Of a stretch of DNA of 13,365 nucleotides, positions 12,398 through 13,365 are shown one piece after another. The DNA comes from Stramenopiles sp. TOSAG23-2. Lineage: Eukaryota; Sar. The notes beneath the pieces are model-generated. The model saw only the letters and a list, made by a program, of their open reading frames with translations. It made no database searches and was not told the DNA's origin. How positions within the stretch are numbered: position 1 is the stretch's first letter; every line of letters starts with the position of its first letter. The stretch is taken from positions 1 to 13,365 of the forward strand of contig LT649806.1 in NCBI GenBank assembly GCA_900128395.1, given 5' to 3'. The position numbers were made by a program, and so were the translations under genes.

Positions 12398-13348
12398 TTA
12401 TGCCTCATCCATATTGTTCAACCATCGATTTGTCCAATACGAATCACCAACATTTTCTTCTTCCTCGTCAAAAAGGTAACTCTTAGTAGGCCTCTTGAGA
12501 TTTCCAGGATTTCTTGCAGATCTTCTTTTTTCTCTTTCTTCTCTTCTTTTTTCTCTTTTTTCAGCACCACGGAGCTTTGAACCTTTTTTTATTGGAGGTG
12601 GAAAATATTGACATGCTTCTTCAGTGGATCCTTGGGTGGCACAACGACAGTACAAATATGATATTTCATATTTATCAGTGGAAATACCATTACGACTTAA
12701 TACTTTAAGAGCACGATCAAAATATTGTGTTCCGGTACCACCTACATAAGAATGTACATCATTTACACATTTATCCCAAGCTTCATTTTTGATTAAGCAT
12801 TCTGGTACAGGGCAATTTCGTATTTTTGGTAAACGATTATAAACATATTTGTTACACCTGTTACACTGCTCTTCGCAGTTATTAGCGCAAGGTTGTGTGC
12901 GCCAGCCAGGAACTTTGCCACCGCGATCATTACAAACTTGGTAGCATTTATCGTAACAGTTTTGATTAACTTCATATTTTTTATTTCCTGCAGATCTCCC
13001 AGGGCGATAACCAGCATCACAACGGTCAACGTCTTCATCACTTTCATCAAAGTTAAATGGATTTAGAGGCACACCACGTCCAGCTGGTTGATATTCGTAT
13101 CCAATTTCACTACCAAAGTCATATGTTGCACCGTCATCCATCATATCGAATTTAATATCCTTCCATGGTTTTTTTGGTTTTTTAAAGGAATCATCACATG
13201 TCAACTCAGTATTTTTGAGACGTTCACTTTCTATGACACCAAGTGCAGTTGCTTGAAAAGATGCAGTAATAAAGTGGATATCTGCTTCTTTGATTGCTGC
13301 ATCTCTTTTTTTCCATTCAAGCTTTGTGCTTTTAAATCTACCTCCCAT
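12398..13348 (-). CDS. Cys-rich protein with CX3CX3C motifs, unknown function
   Basis: 316 residues from the ATG at 13348. The frame is open for the few codons left to the window edge, so the true start could lie further upstream. There is no signal peptide or membrane segment. Residues 1-50 look helical and charged. Cys are at 51, 110, 131, 135, 139, 154, 158, 162, 165, 179, 184, 194, 234, 236 and 246, giving C-x3-C-x3-C and then C-x3-C-x3-C-x2-C. This helical spacing recalls twin CX3C disulfide hairpins, although zinc binding is an alternative. Residues ~254-289 are very rich in Lys/Arg/Glu (coiled or nucleic-acid binding), and 290-316 form an acidic/aromatic tail (YLFDEEEENVGDSYW, then WLNNMDEA). 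A Cys-rich protein without a secretion signal fits a cytoplasmic disulfide-bonded virion protein of a large DNA virus, but no family was recognised. Confidence 0.8.
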   Translation of the reverse strand: MGGRFKSTKLEWKKRDAAIKEADIHFITASFQATALGVIESERLKNTELTCDDSFKKPKKPWKDIKFDMMDDGATYDFGSEIGYEYQPAGRGVPLNPFNFDESDEDVDRCDAGYRPGRSAGNKKYEVNQNCYDKCYQVCNDRGGKVPGWRTQPCANNCEEQCNRCNKYVYNRLPKIRNCPVPECLIKNEAWDKCVNDVHSYVGGTGTQYFDRALKVLSRNGISTDKYEISYLYCRCATQGSTEEACQYFPPPIKKGSKLRGAEKREKRREEREKRRSARNPGNLKRPTKSYLFDEEEENVGDSYWTNRWLNNMDEA

Positions 13349-13365
13349 GCTCGATTTCGATTTTA

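Noticed and set aside
12212-12708. Plus-strand frames rich in Ser/Phe/Ile
   Set aside because: They are shadows of the Lys/Arg/Glu-rich and Cys-rich minus-strand genes; the poly-Phe runs mirror Lys/Glu codons.
1-13365. tRNA, rRNA or CRISPR array
   Set aside because: No cloverleaf-like segments, no conserved rRNA stretches, and the only regular repeats are protein-coding or simple AT satellites.

Overview
This is an AT-rich window from a eukaryotic microbe (alga or other protist) or a large eukaryotic DNA virus. I cannot decide between these from sequence alone. Evidence for this placement is an intronless ~10 kb secreted-protein gene with ATG start context, no bacterial operon structure or Shine-Dalgarno sites, Cys-rich ephrin-receptor/TNFR-like repeats of the kind common in protists and giant viruses, AT-only microsatellites, and a long stretch of decaying non-coding DNA. 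The standard genetic code fits all the genes.

Layout. 1-274: AT-rich upstream region with TAA/AAT microsatellites. 275-10036 (+): one enormous gene for a modular surface or fibre protein. In order it has a signal peptide, a phage-tail-fibre-like module, two Cys-paired 'GD...NNG' modules, a long beta-solenoid-like array of ~13-residue G..hxhxh..LTT repeats (with a third, divergent GD/NNG module inside it), a second copy of the tail-fibre-like module, further tail-fibre-like sequence with a fourth GD/NNG module, two clusters of three ~82-residue repeats separated by a discoidin-like (F5/8 type C) domain, a fifth GD/NNG module, an unassigned beta-rich domain, and a C-terminal Cys-rich repeat stalk. 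A 34-bp tandem duplication at 9998-10065 throws the frame. The rest of the Cys-rich tail continues in another frame at 10041-10574 and ends at a natural stop. Without the duplication the gene would encode a single protein of about 3,420 residues.

10575-10920: no intact gene, possibly a decayed repeat-coding remnant. 10921-11660 (+): a clearly recognisable but broken XerC/D-type tyrosine recombinase, with N-terminal SAM-like domain, GLRVSEAL box, Lys hairpin, HWLRH box and the GH...RRYGH tyrosine box spread over three frames with several stops. 11661-12147: AT-rich non-coding DNA with ATATC repeats and palindromes. 12148-13348 (-): a 316-residue Cys-rich protein with CX3CX3C motifs and a basic then acidic/aromatic tail, followed 4 bp later by a 41-codon ORF whose tail-like sequence echoes it. 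That short frame continues open for 39 more codons past one TAA.

Together the window looks like accessory or virus-derived territory. It holds a giant adhesin/fibre-type protein built from virion-fibre-like and eukaryotic extracellular modules, next to the remains of a site-specific integrase and a disulfide-rich protein with no signal peptide, which is a style seen in virion proteins of large DNA viruses. A functional link between the genes is inference only.
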